Origin: Acidimicrobiia bacterium
GTDB lineage: Bacteria > Actinomycetota > Acidimicrobiia > Acidimicrobiales > Ilumatobacteraceae
NCBI GenBank assembly: GCA_013811855.1
Contig: JACCUL010000086.1
Location: forward strand, 1 to 14,060
Direction: 5' to 3'
DNA: 14,060 bases
Shown one piece after another: positions 13,291 to 14,060 of the stretch. Positions within the stretch are counted from its first letter, which is position 1, and each line of letters starts with the position of its first letter. The translations under genes and the position numbers were made by a program. Below the pieces are notes generated by a model. The model searched no databases. It was not told the DNA's origin and saw nothing but the letters and a program-made list of their open reading frames with translations.

Positions 13291-13905
13291 ATGGACGGCG
13301 GATGGCTTCCGCCCACCCCGCGTGCCCCGACCGCGCCCGCGGCGCCGAGCAACGACGGCTTCTGGCGCCGGTTCGACTCGATGGGCGATCACGCCCGCCG
13401 ACGGCTGGCGCCCACCTACGACGGATCGCTCGGGGCCGGCGGCGGGTTGCTCGTGGCGCTCGACATCGCCGTCGCCGCCGTCGGTGACGGGGACGCCCGT
13501 GGCCCCGTCGTCGTGGTCGCGCTTGTGCTCGTGGCCACCGGGGCGGTGATCCGCCTCACCGTGGACGAATCGTTCGTCGCCCTCCATGCCGCGGCGACCG
13601 CCTTCGGGACGGTCGGGATCCTTGCGTTCGCCGCCGCCGCCGTTCCCCCCGACAGCAGCTCCTACGGCACGGTCGTCCTCCTGCTGGCCACGATCGGGTA
13701 CACCGCGGCCTGGTTGTTCCCGGGATATCGCGGCCACCCCGTGATCCTCGGCGCCGGGTTGCTGTCCTTCGCCTCGCTCGCCGCCAACATCGTCACGAGC
13801 GGCGGCGACGTCTCGTCGTTCGACGCCCCGGTGTTCGGCCCGTCGGCCAGCGAGCTGCGGCCGGATGGGCGTTGCTGCTCGTGGGTGTCGGCTATCTGTT
13901 CCTGA
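13291..13905 (+). CDS. Multi-helix membrane protein of unknown function, 5' part
   Basis: Unrecognised membrane protein. After a Pro/Ala-rich N-terminus of about 20 residues and a charged stretch (FWRRFDSMGDHARRRLAPTYD), hydrophobic helices appear at about 47-62, 71-87, 94-116, 124-142 and 150-165. The reading frame as given ends at 13905, but the last residues (after ASELRP, RCCSWVSAICS) are unlike the rest. A hydrophobic sequence continues in another frame from about 13863 to the window edge, so this is probably the first part of a longer gene cut by a one-base deletion or two-base insertion. The ATG at 13291 is preferred over longer in-frame starts, which lie inside metF. No function is proposed. 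Confidence 0.65.
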   Translation: MDGGWLPPTPRAPTAPAAPSNDGFWRRFDSMGDHARRRLAPTYDGSLGAGGGLLVALDIAVAAVGDGDARGPVVVVALVLVATGAVIRLTVDESFVALHAAATAFGTVGILAFAAAAVPPDSSSYGTVVLLLATIGYTAAWLFPGYRGHPVILGAGLLSFASLAANIVTSGGDVSSFDAPVFGPSASELRPDGRCCSWVSAICS

Positions 13906-14060
13906 CGCGGGCCTTCGACCGCCGGGGCTACCTCGGCACCGGCACCGCGTTCGCCGCTGCCGGCCTGATCGCCACCGCGATTGGCGGCGTCCTCGTCGCC
14001 ATCGACATCGGCGAGACCGGCGGTGCCGTCCTTCTGCTCGCCGTCGGGGCCGTGCTCGTC
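13863..14060 (+). pseudogene. Frameshifted continuation of the 13291 membrane protein gene
   Basis: From GGATGG at 13863 the third reading frame is open to the edge (66 codons). It encodes GWALLLVGVGYLFLTRAF, a short loop (DRRGYLGTGTAF) and two more hydrophobic stretches (AAAGLIATAIGGVLVAIDI and AVLLLAVGAVLV). This matches the composition of the upstream membrane protein, and the stop at 13905 in the original frame cuts it off. I read it as the same gene after a frameshift near 13858-13863. The gene's end lies outside the window. Confidence 0.6.

Noticed and set aside
13264..13737. N-terminal extension of metF
   Set aside because: The extension has a biased polar composition and lies opposite the membrane-protein gene. 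MetF family sequence begins at 13263.
1..14060. tRNA, rRNA, CRISPR array, transposon or prophage
   Set aside because: I looked for cloverleaf-like segments, regularly spaced repeats, terminal inverted repeats and transposase or integrase motifs and found none. Base composition is even across the window.

Overview
The window is chromosomal DNA from a high-GC actinobacterium (GC estimated by eye near 70%). An Acidimicrobiia-like lineage is my guess, not something shown. Supporting signs are a b558-type succinate dehydrogenase with a five-helix cytochrome b, an SCP2-domain protein, a SigE-type ECF sigma factor, a DUF4389 protein, neocarzinostatin-like domains, GTG starts, and several promoters that look leaderless. 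I see no IS element, phage gene, tRNA, rRNA or CRISPR array.

Layout. Positions 1-1056 (minus) hold sdhC and the start of sdhA. Positions 1161-1811 (minus) hold an uncharacterised protein whose start abuts a divergent plus-strand pair, an SCP2-domain protein and an Fpg/Nei-type DNA glycosylase (1831-3078). Positions 3085-7788 (minus) look like one transcription unit, read from high to low coordinates: ABC ATPase, ABC-2 permease, ECF sigma factor, four-helix membrane protein, membrane-anchored protein with two neocarzinostatin-like domains, and a DUF4389 membrane protein broken by two indels. The first five are overlapping or closely spaced. A 141-base divergent region separates this unit from a secreted Cu/Zn superoxide dismutase (7930-8472, plus). 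A frameshifted DeoD-type purine nucleoside phosphorylase follows (8587-9295), tail to tail with malate dehydrogenase (9292-10278, minus). Then come an OatA-like acyltransferase/SGNH protein (10357-12396, minus) and metF (12403-13263, minus), closely spaced and probably cotranscribed. A divergent multi-helix membrane protein (13291 to the edge) is also interrupted by a frameshift.

Functionally the window mixes central metabolism (sdh, mdh, metF, purine salvage), DNA repair and cell-envelope functions. The most distinctive part is the ABC/ECF sigma/neocarzinostatin-like unit, which reads like an envelope-sensing or small-molecule-handling module of unknown role. Two other points stand out. At least five genes lacking a Shine-Dalgarno sequence have a TANNNT box 6-8 bases before the start codon, suggesting leaderless transcripts. 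The glycosylase has replaced several residues that define classical Fpg. Four indels in three genes, with conserved sequence on both sides of each, suggest either a sequence with residual errors or very recent decay.
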